Below are positions 9,541 through 18,983 of a stretch of DNA of 18,983 bases, piece after piece. The DNA is from Irineochytrium annulatum (Eukaryota > Chytridiomycota > Chytridiomycetes > Chytridiales > Chytridiaceae), in the NCBI GenBank assembly GCA_027600665.1, contig JADGJL010000527.1, positions 1-18,983 on the forward strand, in the 5' to 3' direction. A program made the translations under genes and the position numbers. Under the pieces are notes generated by a model that saw only the letters and a list, made by a program, of their open reading frames with translations, ran no database searches and had not been told where the DNA came from. Each line of letters opens with the position of its first letter. The first letter of the stretch is position 1.

Positions 9541-9667
9541 GGAAACAACGACAATTCGTAATCTACATACCCATTACAAAAGACCCAGCGGGTGAAAAAC
9601 GGCGCAACTAACACTATCTAGCAATGTTCGGCTTTCACCGACCTCCCATACGTGACTACAATCCCCT

Positions 9668-9780
9668 CTACTTCGCCTCCATCCGCGCCTGAGGCCACCA
9701 TCTCCTCCTCTCGCGAACCGGCCGCGGACCGTCCTGGCGGACCTCCGGGTGGTTTCCCCGCCTAAAACCCGACTTGGACG
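9668..9780 (-). other. Possible alternative last exon of the kinase gene
   Basis: If the donor GTGAGT at 9838-9833 is spliced to the acceptor GATTCAG ending at 9781, the frame continues from 9780 for 37 codons to a TAG at 9670-9668. The tail is strongly basic (SGFRRGN, VRERRRWWPQARMEAK). The 58-nt intron has ATATTAAC as a likely branch site. The alternative is to read through the donor to TAA at 9825. Confidence 0.4.
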
Positions 9781-9824
9781 CTGAATCGATGCGTTAATAT
9801 TAAGTTTGCACGCTGAATGTGACG

Positions 9825-12318
9825 TTACAAGTACTCACTCAGCCTGAACAGAACACACATGGCGCTCTGAACCTTCTTGCCGAACACTTTAATCTTATCC
9901 AACGGTTTGTTGATGGCGCTGTTTGTCGCCGCCGGGACCGGGGCCGTGGTGGCAGGGATTGTGAGGGAAGCGGCCCCAACGCCGGAGTTCGCTGCCACGG
10001 CAGCACGGGAAAGTGCCCCGGCATTATCGACCGTGGTATAAACGTCGGTAGGACCGGCGTCTGATAAGTCGATGATGGCAGGCGACATGCCCGGGCATGG
10101 TAATTCGGCACGCATTACGGTTGACACGGCGACGGGAACAGCGGGCGGGGGACGGAAAGCGGAGAGTGGCGCTGAAGATTCGTTGGACGTCTTGGGGTTG
10201 AAGGCAGGGATGAGTGTGGCTAGGTAGAGGCCTGTCGACGTTGACGGTTGCTGCGGCGGGTGGATCTCTGATGTGCTGAGCGCCGAAGGCCTCTGCATGG
10301 CCTTCTGCGCCGAACATGCGGGGGTAAGGGAGGAGTCGCCGGTCGAAATGTATGAAGTTGCCGGGAGCGAACCTGGGATCACAGCCAAGGTGAGGCGACG
10401 TAGTTTCGCCGTCGAAATCAGGGCTTCCGCAGCAGCCCTCGTGGCGATGCTCATGAGCGGCCTTTCAAGATCCGGGCTCGATCGAGTTAGGCGAGGGTCC
10501 ACGATTTGGGTTGGCGAGGTTGGCGCCGACCGTGGGCCGGAGAGTCTCGACGTCGGCGAGGACAGACGCGCTGGTGGGGGCGATTGATCGTCCTGGAGCG
10601 CATACGCTGGTACGGCCTTTTGAAATGCGGCCGACATCGGAATGCGTGCCGGCAGAGGAAGGTCAGGAGAGCGCGCCGCTTTATTGACGAAGGTTGTTTC
10701 TGATGCGTCGATACTAAGTCCGACGCCGATGCGACGCGCCACCGCCCCTGAACAGGGCTTAAGGGTGACAGCTCGCTCGCCGCTGATGGGAACGAGAGGC
10801 GGGAGACCCGGTGGGAGGAGCAAGTCGCTTGGTCGGATGGCCGCGCAGGCCTGCGGCAGCGGGAGTCCCGGGGGCAGCACAGGCCTTATCACGGGGACTG
10901 GCGACACGAAGAGACCCGGGGGAAGCGTAGGAGTTATCGGGGGAACCGGCAATACGACGAGTCCAGGGGGCCGCATAGGCGTCGTGAGCGCGGGTGCAGG
11001 TTGGGGAAGCCCGGGCGGAGGTGCGGCTGCGGTTAACGGGAGCGCCGGGAGGAGCCAACGGTGGAAGAGGACGTCCGTCATCGAAAATCTGCGGTCCGCA
11101 TGCACGTCCAACATCCGCTCGAGGATGTGGAGTGCGTCTGGACGGAATCCCGTCGGTTGGGCATACACACCCATACGTGTCTGAGGCGTTAAAATGTGGG
11201 TTAAAACTGTGTATCCAAAGCGCATAAGGGAGCTATAATCACCTTTCTGACGAGATCATCTTCGTTGACGCCATAAAACGGCAGAGCGCCAGTGAGGAGC
11301 TTGTATAAAACGACCCCTGCACTCCAAACGTCCGCCTTCTTCCCGTCGAAAGGGCCGTACTTGATAATCTCAGGACTGTAGTAGTACGGCGTTCCTACAT
11401 GCTTGTCGATAAACATCCCCAGCGGTTGCAGCGTTGCAAGTCCGAAGTCTGCGAGCTTAACCGTATGGTGTTCGTCGAGGATAATATTCTGTTCGAGGGT
11501 ATTAGATATTGGCCGCAGTGAGCTAAGGTGTAAATGATAAACTATGAAAGTGTCTTTTGAACCGACCGCGGGCTTGACATCAAGATGGCTATTAGGGTAC
11601 GTCAAATCATGCGCATGATACATAAAATTGTGAGAATCTTTACCAAATATTGTGTGCATGACAGCAGGCCAACCCGTTGGCAATCTGGCCAAATATATAT
11701 CGCGCCGTGCCTTCATTTACGACTGTAGTGCATAGAAATTCTTCCAGATCGGTAACGCCAAGTTCCATCACGATGAAGCTGTAAAGTTTTGTTAAATCTG
11801 TTCATCGAATAGCCTGAAGCAACAATGTAACAAATCGAAAAGCCTTCTGCTGAACGCGGAGAAGTAACAACTTCAACAGGAAGCGAGAAGTCCTCCACTA
11901 CAATAACTCGAGAATCAACCTACATGCGCTCGGGAGTTCTTCTCTCGTGAGCAGCGAAGACCATGATGACATTCTCGTGCCGCACGCGCCTCAGGAACTC
12001 AATCTCCGCGGCGATCTGAGCCCGGCCCCGCAGGACCGCCGACCCAGAAGGCGGTGGCTTCCCGACCGCAGTGGAGAAGGTCGACGTATTGTAGACCTTA
12101 ATTGCCACCTGCTGGCCGGTCTGGCGGTTCGTTCCGATTCTTACTTGTCCTGAAGTAGCGGAGTACGCTGATTTAACAAATGATGTTTGACCTTCACCAC
12201 ATTCTGCAGAATACTCACCGCTGGCGCCTGTCCCCAACACCCTCCCCAGCCTGTAGCCGCCGATCTTTCGCAATCGAGGCCCCCAGGGCCCGCTCTTCGC
12301 TCTCGTTTCCGTCTCCAT
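9825..12318 (-). CDS. Ser/Thr protein kinase (CAMK/AMPK-like) with long Pro-rich tail
   Basis: complement(join(9825..11180,11243..11488,11567..11588,11644..11778,11924..12149,12219..12318)): six exons, 694 aa. Kinase domain about 20-286: glycine loop GTGASGQV at 29-36, catalytic Lys51 in VAIKVY, likely helix-C Glu82, catalytic loop HLDVKPAN with Asp157, DFG at 175-177, GTPYYYSPE at 193-201 and the ADVWSAG helix. All catalytic residues are present, so an active kinase is expected; HLD replaces HRD. The activation segment and the DDLVRKTRMGVYAQP region resemble CAMK/AMPK-group kinases; I cannot name the family. Residues 287-694 are low-complexity and rich in Pro, Ser, Ala and Thr, with five PPGL motifs at 297-375. 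Exon 4 is only 22 nt. The 3' end is uncertain: a GTGAGT donor at 9838 with an acceptor at 9781 (58 nt, TTAAC branch site) would replace the last residues SEYL with a basic tail ending at 9668. Confidence 0.85.
10785..11021 (-). repeat. PPGL motif repeats coded in the kinase tail
   Basis: Five occurrences of PPGL about 16-20 residues apart (PPGLPQP, PPGLVVLP, PPGLFVSP, PPGLPLPQ, PPGLPPL), separated by Pro/Val/Ile-rich linkers such as MR, TPT, RPV and LLL. The underlying DNA shows matching GGGAG(A/T)CCCGG-type blocks, consistent with expansion by tandem duplication. Such a segment could be a multivalent docking site, for example for SH3 or WW domains; this is inference. Confidence 0.75.
12150..12218 (-). 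other. Kinase intron 1, inside the glycine-loop codon; 69 nt, frame-preserving
   Basis: GTGAGT to TTCAG. It is a multiple of three and has no stop in frame. Splicing gives GTGASGQV; retention would put 23 residues into the ATP-binding loop. Confidence 0.75.
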
Positions 12319-13113
12319 GGCCGTCGTCGAGGTGCGGCTAACGATGGGATCGTCGCTGGTAATCTCTGGGCATTACGCAAGCAAGTGCTCGCCCGAGATC
12401 TTCATTGGACTCAATACGACTGAATTGGACGAGTCACGTTTAATCACTTCACTTCATATTGTGGACTGTTATTTTGCAAAGATTTTTTAGCGCATCCGGA
12501 TTTTGCAGCAACGGGACTCTCTTCCAGGCCACTATATTAATACCATCGCAAGACGACGACGGGCCGAACCTCACGCTCAGTTTTCTTGTCCTGGCGCGAT
12601 CTTCACACCCAAAAACCCGCAATATTTGTTTACGGTCATAGAATCATTCTCTTGTAGCATACGGATGGGACCCGCTGACGCCTCGCCAACGAACAACTTC
12701 TTCCTCTGCTGTGTACTTCTTTTGCTACATGCCTGTATAATCCAACACTCCTCCCACGCCCCCGCACTCCGTACACGATCGAAGAAAGTCACGCGCTGGG
12801 AGACAGTAAAAAGCACGACGACAGCGAAATAGCAGTTTTCCGGAGTGTCTTCCTCGCTCGGTCCCGAAGATGCACGAAATCGGTTAATTTGTTGGACGGT
12901 AAATATTGAGCGGCCACTTCGCATTTACAACTTCTGCGATGAGCATTCCCAGTCAGCTTGCTGCAGTCCCGGCTAAGGAAGACAACCTTTATCAGCCGGA
13001 TGATTCACGGAGCTTACAATATCAGATTTACGAGGACGCGGATTTGCACTGACCTGCCTCGACGACGGCACTTCGCTCAACCGGTCCCTGCTGGTCCGGC
13101 TAGTTGATTCTAA
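12319..13113. other. Intergenic region between the divergent kinase and sAC-like gene B
   Basis: About 795 nt that should carry both promoters. Open frames at 12459-12641, 12503-12832 (plus) and 12577-12924 (minus) look random. The only candidate element is a possible upstream ORF at 12939-13052. Confidence 0.5.
12939..13052 (+). CDS. Candidate upstream ORF, 37 aa, in the leader of sAC-like gene B
   Basis: ATG at 12939, 37 codons, TGA at 13050-13052, 61 nt before the ATG of gene B. The product starts MSIPSQLAAVPAKEDNLYQP and ends YQIYEDADLH; it is acidic and without known similarity. If the transcript starts upstream of 12939 it would act as a uORF and lower translation of gene B. The transcript start is not known. 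Confidence 0.25.
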   Translation: MSIPSQLAAVPAKEDNLYQPDDSRSLQYQIYEDADLH

Positions 13114-16100
13114 ATGAGTATCGCCGCGCACACGGCGGCCTACGTCCGCGCGATCTCGGACAATCGCCGGCTGAAGGCGCAGGTCACGGCTCGCCTAGCT
13201 ACCGGCAAGGCGTGGGAGCAAGAGGAGCAACTCGTGGTGTGCATGGTGAGTGATAATATTTCCGGCTTGCGGCAAGCCGATAGCAAACCTTATGATCTCT
13301 GAAAAGGTGGATATCTCGGGCTACTCGAAACTGTCCGCCAGCTTAACTTTCCTCGGCAAACTCGAATCAGAAATCATCACGAAGACTGTAGGAGGCTATC
13401 TGAACAAGATCATAGACGTGTTCGAGCTCTACAGCGGCGACATTGTCAGATTTCTTGGTGAGTCCGCACATCTCTTCGCAACATAGAGGCTGACTACCAG
13501 CAAACAGGTGATGCCCTCCTCGTCACCTTCTCACCATCTCATGGCGAGCCCCTTGGCGCAGCCGTCCTCCGCTCCCTCAAATGCTGTCTCCACGTCGCCA
13601 TCTGCTGTAAAAGCGTCGACGTCGATATGTCCCTTGCCTCAAGCTCGACGACTGCTCAGAGAGACAACACTGACGAGAAGCTAAATGATCCTTCGGCGTC
13701 GCTTCAACTGCACTTCGCCATCACGGCCGGCAAGATGTCGCACGTCATCATCGGCGACCCAGCATGGAGGCTCGATTATTGCATTCAAGGCGATGCGCTG
13801 CGGCAACTCGGCGTTTTGCTCGACAACACGGGGAAAGGGGAGTTGGGGATATCGGCGGACGCTGTCGAGGAGCTGGCCTCCGAGTGGCGCGGCGCGATAC
13901 AGTCGTTAACGGCTGGCACGATCGCCGGGCACACGTTAATAAAAGCCGACGGCGTGAACTCGCTTGCGGCAGTGTGCTGCAAATTAGAAGTGACCGAAAT
14001 TAGTACTATAAAGTCGGAGGAAATCGCCGCGAGATTTCAAAAAGCGAACAACTTCGGGCCGATCTTTGATGCTGCCACCGGAATAGACGATGACGATAGC
14101 TTTGTCAGGTTGTTCGTCAATCACTCGTCCTTGCGAAGATTAGACGGTCTCAAGGCGCACCTCAGTAGCAAAGGGGTTGGGGTAAAAGGAGGAGGGGAAC
14201 ATGACCTCGCGTCCCGAGGCGCGAACCCTCCGAGCAACGTCTCCCTTCGGCATGAGGCTACTATATCGGAAGTCGTCGCCGAGTTTCGAAGTGTCGCGGC
14301 TATCTTCGTGTCGCTTGTATTCCCCTTCAAACTAGATACAGTGCAGGTCATTATCCTCAGCTTTTTGAAAGCGCTGAAGGAACATAAAGGAGTGTTTGTG
14401 CAGTACTCAGGTAAAGAGGCTTCAAGTTTGATTTGGTACTCCTAACTCTTGCATTCAATAGCTGATGACAAAGGACAAACCATGTTGGCAGTGTTTGGGT
14501 TGCCCTCGTTTTCGCACGTGAACAACTCGGATCAGTCCGTCAAGTGCGTCAAGTCTTTTGTTGAGGATATGAAAAGATCGCTGGGCGGCTCGCTTTTGAC
14601 AAACCACGTTGCGATAGCGGTTACATCCGGGGAGATTTTGTTGACTAAGCTAGGCAACCAATACCGGAGCGAAATCGGCCTTTTGGGTACGTTCTTGCTT
14701 GTTCCAAATTTGCTTAACTCGGCAGGCGACGTGATTGTGGCGGCAGCACGATTGATGGGGGTGGCACAGCATAAAGAAGTGGTTGTGATAGACGAAGAGA
14801 CGAACGACAAAGTTAAGCTCACGCACACGACCTCAGATCTTGGCCTGGCTCACCTCAAGGGACGCACAAAGGATACCAAAATCTATGGCCTTGAGCTCAA
14901 CGGCCTCGAATCGCAAGGCCCAGCGGTTGCCACTTTCGGCTACCAGCGTGAGCGCGACGCCATATCAGAACGCTTTGATGCCTGGCAAAAGAATGGGCGA
15001 AGGACACTCGTCGTCGTTGAGGCAGCGAGCGGGCTCGGCAAGTCCACCCTTGGGAACTTCCTTACCGACCTAGCCAAAGGTCACGGAATACCCGTCTGCT
15101 TAACGCAAGGTTAGGCCTCATCACCAGCATATGGCGGCAACTATCGTGCTGACTTTAGGACTTTTCTCTACAGGTAGCGAGATCGAGCAGTGGCGGCCTT
15201 TTAGTGGGCTCCAGTCCATCCTCTTCTTTGTCTTCAGCAAAATTCCCTGTGTGGCCACCGCCGGCGCCATGACCGGCCTCACGACAAGGAGATTTATCCG
15301 CAGCTCGTCCTTCTCCACTGTCTCCGGCAGCCGCCAGTCGACGATCCGCCAGTCGTTGGCTCACGACCGGGCCGGTTTGGGGCTCGGCGCAGCAGTCCTT
15401 GCCTTTTTTCAGAAAGCCGGAGTGGATGTTAATTTGGCCCCTCTGCTAATGATGGTCTCGATGAGCATGGCTGTTAGTGAAACACCTTTGACCGAGAATA
15501 TGGACCCGCAGGCGAAAATTAACCATTTGAAGTCGATTGTGATCAAAATTATTACGGCGTTTATTTTGGAGGTTGACGCGGTTTTCATTTTTGATGATGC
15601 GCAGTGGTACGACTCGCAGACACTTGAAGTTCTCATGACGTTATCGCGTACCTGCCCAAAGGTAGCGCCGCTGTTTAAGACCTTTTTTTTTTTATTGAAG
15701 GAATGTAGATCTTTTTTCAAATTCAAACACGGCCGCTTGAGCTTTCTGTAAATCGTATTCTTGATCAAACGTTGACCTTGCCAGAGGTCACTCATTTGAC
15801 TTTGAAAGGTTTCAATGAGCAGGAAGCGGCTGAGATTATAGTTAGTGATGGTGTAATTTTCGGGTGTGCTTGCTAACAATAACCAAAGATAGCAAAGCTT
15901 AGCAAGTTAACTGTTCGAGTGAAGGGTATTGACCCAGACATTTTTGCTGCAATACTCGCAAAGACCGCCGGGAGCCCGCTCTTCCTTCAAATGATCATTG
16001 ATGTGATCTTCGTCAAAATCGGCGTTGACCTTGTGGTCAATGACGCCGGTGTGGTGGTTCTCCGAGACGAGTCTGTCCATGTCGATGTGATCTTGACTGA

Positions 16101-18219
16101 TCTTAGTGCTGCTGTCCTATTTCAGTTCGACCGCCTCAACAGCGAATTCCAACTTCTGTTGAAAATGGCATCGGTATTTGGGCAGGTTCGTTTTACTCTT
16201 AGTGCAAAACCATCTCGTAATATGTTCAGTATTTTAATCTCCGTAACGTGCTCGAACTCTGCAATCTTGCCAACGACGAGATGGCGTGCGTAGAGATGAT
16301 CAGGGAAGCGGATGTTTACAACTTTCTCAACTGCGAACTGCCACCTCCTTCGACCTCACAGCAGTCCCGCGACGGCCTGACTGAATCTGACGGCATTCAA
16401 TGCAGTTTTCGTCATATCAGCATCGTAAACGCAATTTACGAGTCGTTGTCCTTTGAGGAAAGAATACAAGTGAACAAATCCGTAGGTCTCATGATCGAAG
16501 GATTACTTGACGACGACAACCGGGAGGTTTTTCTTCCCACGCTTGAGTACCATTTTTCTCGAACCTTGGAAATAGAGAAAATCATCAACTACAAGGAGGA
16601 GCTCGGGTAAGTAGATCATTTTGTTGCCTCTGTGTGGATGCTCACACGTGTTAAGCTTCACTCTTGCTGCTAAAGCCCAATGCGTTGAGGGCATTCGAAT
16701 CCTTGAGTCGCTGGTGCAGTACGTTTCTGATGCCGACCCTCAGGACCTCAGGCGTCTGAGCATTCCAGTAACATCAACCAGGAAGGCTTGGTGGTATGCC
16801 CGTCTTTGTGGGGCATATAAGGACTGCAGACGCTATCCTAAGGATAAGGAGTACGCAATAGTCGCCCTCAGCTATCTACCGACTGCAACCTGGCCGACAA
16901 CCGCGGAGGACATGAAGCGAGCATTGCGTCCAGAGAAATGGCGAGCGTACATAACCTGGTTCCTATATCGCGGTGGAAAGCAAAAAAGCAACCGGAAGGG
17001 TCAACGGCGTGTGGGTCCTGATTTGAATCTCGAAGACCAGATTATGTGTGAGAAGTGGATTCTAAAGTGCATGTGTGACGCCGCGGGGCTTAATCACGCG
17101 TACACCGACGATGAAGTCTGTTACGTATTACTCCGTTATCTGACCCTCAGACTTCGGTACAACGACGATGATTTAGCCTGGTGCGATTTGCTCTACCAGT
17201 TGGCCTGGTACTCAATCTTCATATCTCCAACGTACCACAACCTTTTCATGTCCAAGGCAGACGAAATTGATAAAGGGCGCAACTATCCTACCTATTTGTT
17301 TTTGAAAGCCGCTACGAAGGCCTTTGGTCCGAATTTTCTGGAATGCATTCCCCTGTTGATGTTATTCTACGAAGTCGCGCGATTTAGAAACGACGCTGGG
17401 TCAGAAAATTTGGCGATGGTATTCGCAGGCGCCGTCGCGTTCTCCATCGGCGATTTCGACTTTGTCGATGGGACCATAGAAACCTTTTTCAGAACTTCCC
17501 CGACGATGAAGGACGACCCTGTCTTTAGCTTTACAATGACCAACACGATGTACAGGGTGGCAATTGCCAGGGGTGACGTCAAAGCGATGGCGGAATGGAG
17601 GGAGGCGTTCGAGCCCCGCGAGCGAGTCGCGCGAATGTTCAACTTCGGGACGGGTATGAGGGAGTGCATAGATGCTTGGATTGCTGCAATGAGCGGGAAT
17701 TTCTCCAGCGTGCTAAAATTGCTCGAGGACTGCGATAACGTTCTGCCGAGAACGGATATGGGCGCGCAAGCCATGGACATCATAGAGAGTGTGCCTTACA
17801 TATTTATTTTGATCGCCGATCCGACCCGATCCGGTGTTTCTGCAGTACGCGACGAATTCAAGTGGCAGGGTGCAGAGTTGAAGCGTTTGATGAATGTAAT
17901 GGCCAGTCTGAAGGCCTACACGAAGCTCCTTGGGACGGTCCGGCATCACGTTTCCAGCTACTGGTGCGTCGACATCCTCGAGAGCATGCAGCAACTCCTG
18001 CGCGGGTCTGAAAGGCGAGCCGTGCAAGTTGCGAGGAGGAAAGTTCGTTGTGGGCGACGAAAGGAACTAGATGGGCATTTGGGAACCAAGGGAGTCTACT
18101 ACGGAATCATTGCAAAGTACGCACCCTCCCATTCAGAGAGGTCGGCTTGCGCGCATATATCTAGGGATCTGTTTATAAAGTTGAAGTCCCCATTATACAT
18201 AAAGTGGCTGGATGCCTAA
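13114..18219 (+). CDS. Soluble adenylyl cyclase-like protein, paralogue B (cyclase C1-C2, P-loop NTPase, helical tail)
   Basis: join(13114..13245,13307..13457,13508..14410,14462..14686,14726..15109,15174..15661,15709..15840,15889..16185,16230..16606,16656..18219): 10 exons, 1,550 aa, frame closed across nine introns of 39-64 nt. Same domain order as paralogue A. C1 at about 38-205 has metal ligands Asp46 (VDISGY) and Asp96 (FLGDAL), with Arg92 where sAC has Lys95. C2 starts near 353, with DDKGQT at 397-402 and GDVIVAAARLM at 471-481. Walker A AASGLGKST lies at 570-578 and Walker B FIFDD at 736-740, followed by a winged-helix/TPR-like region to the end. In C2, sAC Asn412 is Val475, Lys334 is Gln393 and Thr405 is Gly468, while Arg416 is kept (Arg479); Arg176 is Gly196. 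No membrane segment is seen. By family it should make cAMP in the cytosol, but the altered C2 makes that doubtful; it may be a regulatory or heteromeric partner of paralogue A. Confidence 0.9.
14687..14725 (+). other. Intron 4 of sAC-like gene B (39 nt, frame-preserving)
   Basis: GTACGT to CGGCAG with a GCTTAAC branch-like site. It is a multiple of three without a stop, so reading through would insert 13 residues next to the C2 active-site helix. The same position in paralogue A has a 41-nt intron (6612-6652, GTACAT to AAAG) that must be spliced to keep the frame, which supports splicing here. Confidence 0.75.
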
Positions 18220-18766
18220 GCGTGTTTATATATGCAATATATGTACATGTTACCATCTTAACAGCGAGCTGACTGAGTTTCTTCCAGATTTGAAAGGATA
18301 AAGCTGCGAGCTGCTGGCCAGCAGCCACGTCCCGCTAAAGGCTGCAGCCGTTAATTACGATGTTCAGATTGTAGGAACAAATAGTGAGGTTGCCCCGCTT
18401 GAAAGATTTTCATGCGAATTCGTTCTGACGTTCCTGTACTTCGACAACGTGGATTGAGATATTTATTAAAAGCACCGCGTACTTGTAGCGGGGTTCATCG
18501 AGCCGAGCCTGAGAAGGTGATCTTAAAGGTAATGGCGATCTTAGCCAAAATTGGGAGCTTCCACCAGAGCGATACGCGTTACAATATGTGGGTCCCAGTT
18601 TTATTTCTGCAAGAACAGGCCTTGGCCTTCGATTATAAACTCTACAAAAGCTTTAAGAATCGGTTCATGAGGTCCTATTCGCACACACCCGACGCGGAGC
18701 GAAAGGAGATTAAAATGCGTTTCCCCTTTGCCTGCCACTTGAAAAAACATGCCTGACTGAGAGACT
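18220..18766. other. 3' flank of sAC-like gene B, nothing recognised
   Basis: About 550 nt after the stop codon. It begins AT-rich (tatatatgcaatatatg), probably the 3' UTR. A 114-codon open frame at 18412-18756 has no recognisable domain and ordinary composition. It could be a decayed gene fragment, but I cannot support a gene. Confidence 0.4.
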
Positions 18767-18983
18767 ATGATATCGTACACTTCTGTCCGCCTCACGGACA
18801 TGATCAGTTCCTTCTTCAACCGGCTCGAGCGCGGGGCCGTCCCGGCCACCTCAGCCCCCGCCGCCGCCCGATCCCAGGCTACCCACCCCCAGCCGGCCGG
18901 AACCATAAAACCCCGATCGTCAAACGGCCGTTACCCAGCCCCCAATGCGGGGGGCGGGGCGGGAACCGCGGGCCCGGGGGCGG
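18767..18983 (+). CDS. Possible 5' end of a gene running off the right edge
   Basis: From the ATG at 18767 (or 18800) the frame stays open to the window end, about 72 codons. It reads MISYTSVRLTDMISSFFNRL, then a Pro/Ala/Ser/Gly-rich stretch (ATSAPAAARSQATHPQPAG, then a GGGAGTAGPGA end). A short structured start followed by a disordered segment is common in fungal proteins, and third positions become GC-rich as in the other genes here. The GC-rich end of the window alone could also keep the frame open by chance. Function unknown. Confidence 0.35.
   Translation, partial: MISYTSVRLTDMISSFFNRLERGAVPATSAPAAARSQATHPQPAGTIKPRSSNGRYPAPNAGGGAGTAGPGA

Larger units (their letters stand above)
8437..9824. 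other. Long intergenic region upstream of sAC-like gene A
   Basis: About 1.39 kb between the start of gene A and the 3' end of the kinase gene, both on the minus strand. It should hold the promoter of gene A. Open frames at 8531-8836 (minus) and 8776-9030 and 9048-9272 (plus) show no domain or coding character. It contains a 27-28 bp tandem repeat at 9458-9540. A possible last exon of the kinase lies at 9668-9780. Confidence 0.5.

Noticed and set aside
10273..11184. Long plus-strand open frames (10273-10587, 10642-11184)
   Set aside because: They are antisense to the kinase tail, where high GC and repeats remove stops; the minus frame has the kinase domain end and splice continuity.
18412..18756. 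114-codon plus-strand frame after gene B
   Set aside because: No domain, no supporting splice pattern and no similarity to the tail of gene B that I can see; it may be chance or a decayed fragment.

Overview
The window looks like nuclear DNA of an early-diverging zoosporic fungus, most likely a chytrid. This is inferred from gene content and gene structure. All multi-exon genes have small GT-AG introns, mostly 35-86 nt and often with a CTAAC- or TTAAC-like branch site. Two genes encode soluble-adenylyl-cyclase-like proteins (two class III cyclase domains, a P-loop NTPase and a helical tail), a design I associate with chytrids, Blastocladiomycota and many protists rather than with Dikarya. A related protist lineage cannot be excluded.

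Layout. (1) Bases 1-675, minus: 5' part of a HEAT-repeat protein with a signal peptide; the gene runs off the left edge. (2) 1503-2329, plus: a three-exon Rho-family GTPase with a CKIL prenylation box. (3) 3028-8436, minus: sAC-like paralogue A, 13 exons, 1,540 aa. (4) 9825-12318, minus: a six-exon Ser/Thr kinase with a long Pro-rich tail. (5) 13114-18219, plus: sAC-like paralogue B, 10 exons, 1,550 aa. (6) From about 18767 to the right edge, plus: a possible start of another gene. The gaps between genes (about 0.55-1.4 kb) hold small tandem repeats, two possible short ORFs and otherwise nothing I recognise.

The central feature is the pair of sAC-like genes in head-to-head orientation with the kinase gene between them. 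I built both models by hand. In each the reading frame closes exactly across every splice (4,623 and 4,653 coding nt). Eight intron positions are shared, and three exons have identical length in both copies (132, 297 and 488 nt). Both proteins keep the two metal-binding Asp of the first cyclase domain, Walker A and Walker B. Both have lost the same second-domain residues that mammalian sAC uses for catalysis (Asn412 is Val, Lys334 is Gln) and the bicarbonate-binding Arg176 (Gly). This suggests an ancestral, divergent sAC-like family whose enzymatic activity and bicarbonate sensing are doubtful. A Rho GTPase, a kinase and two cyclase/NTPase proteins in one stretch may reflect a signalling-rich neighbourhood, but nothing in the sequence ties them into one pathway.
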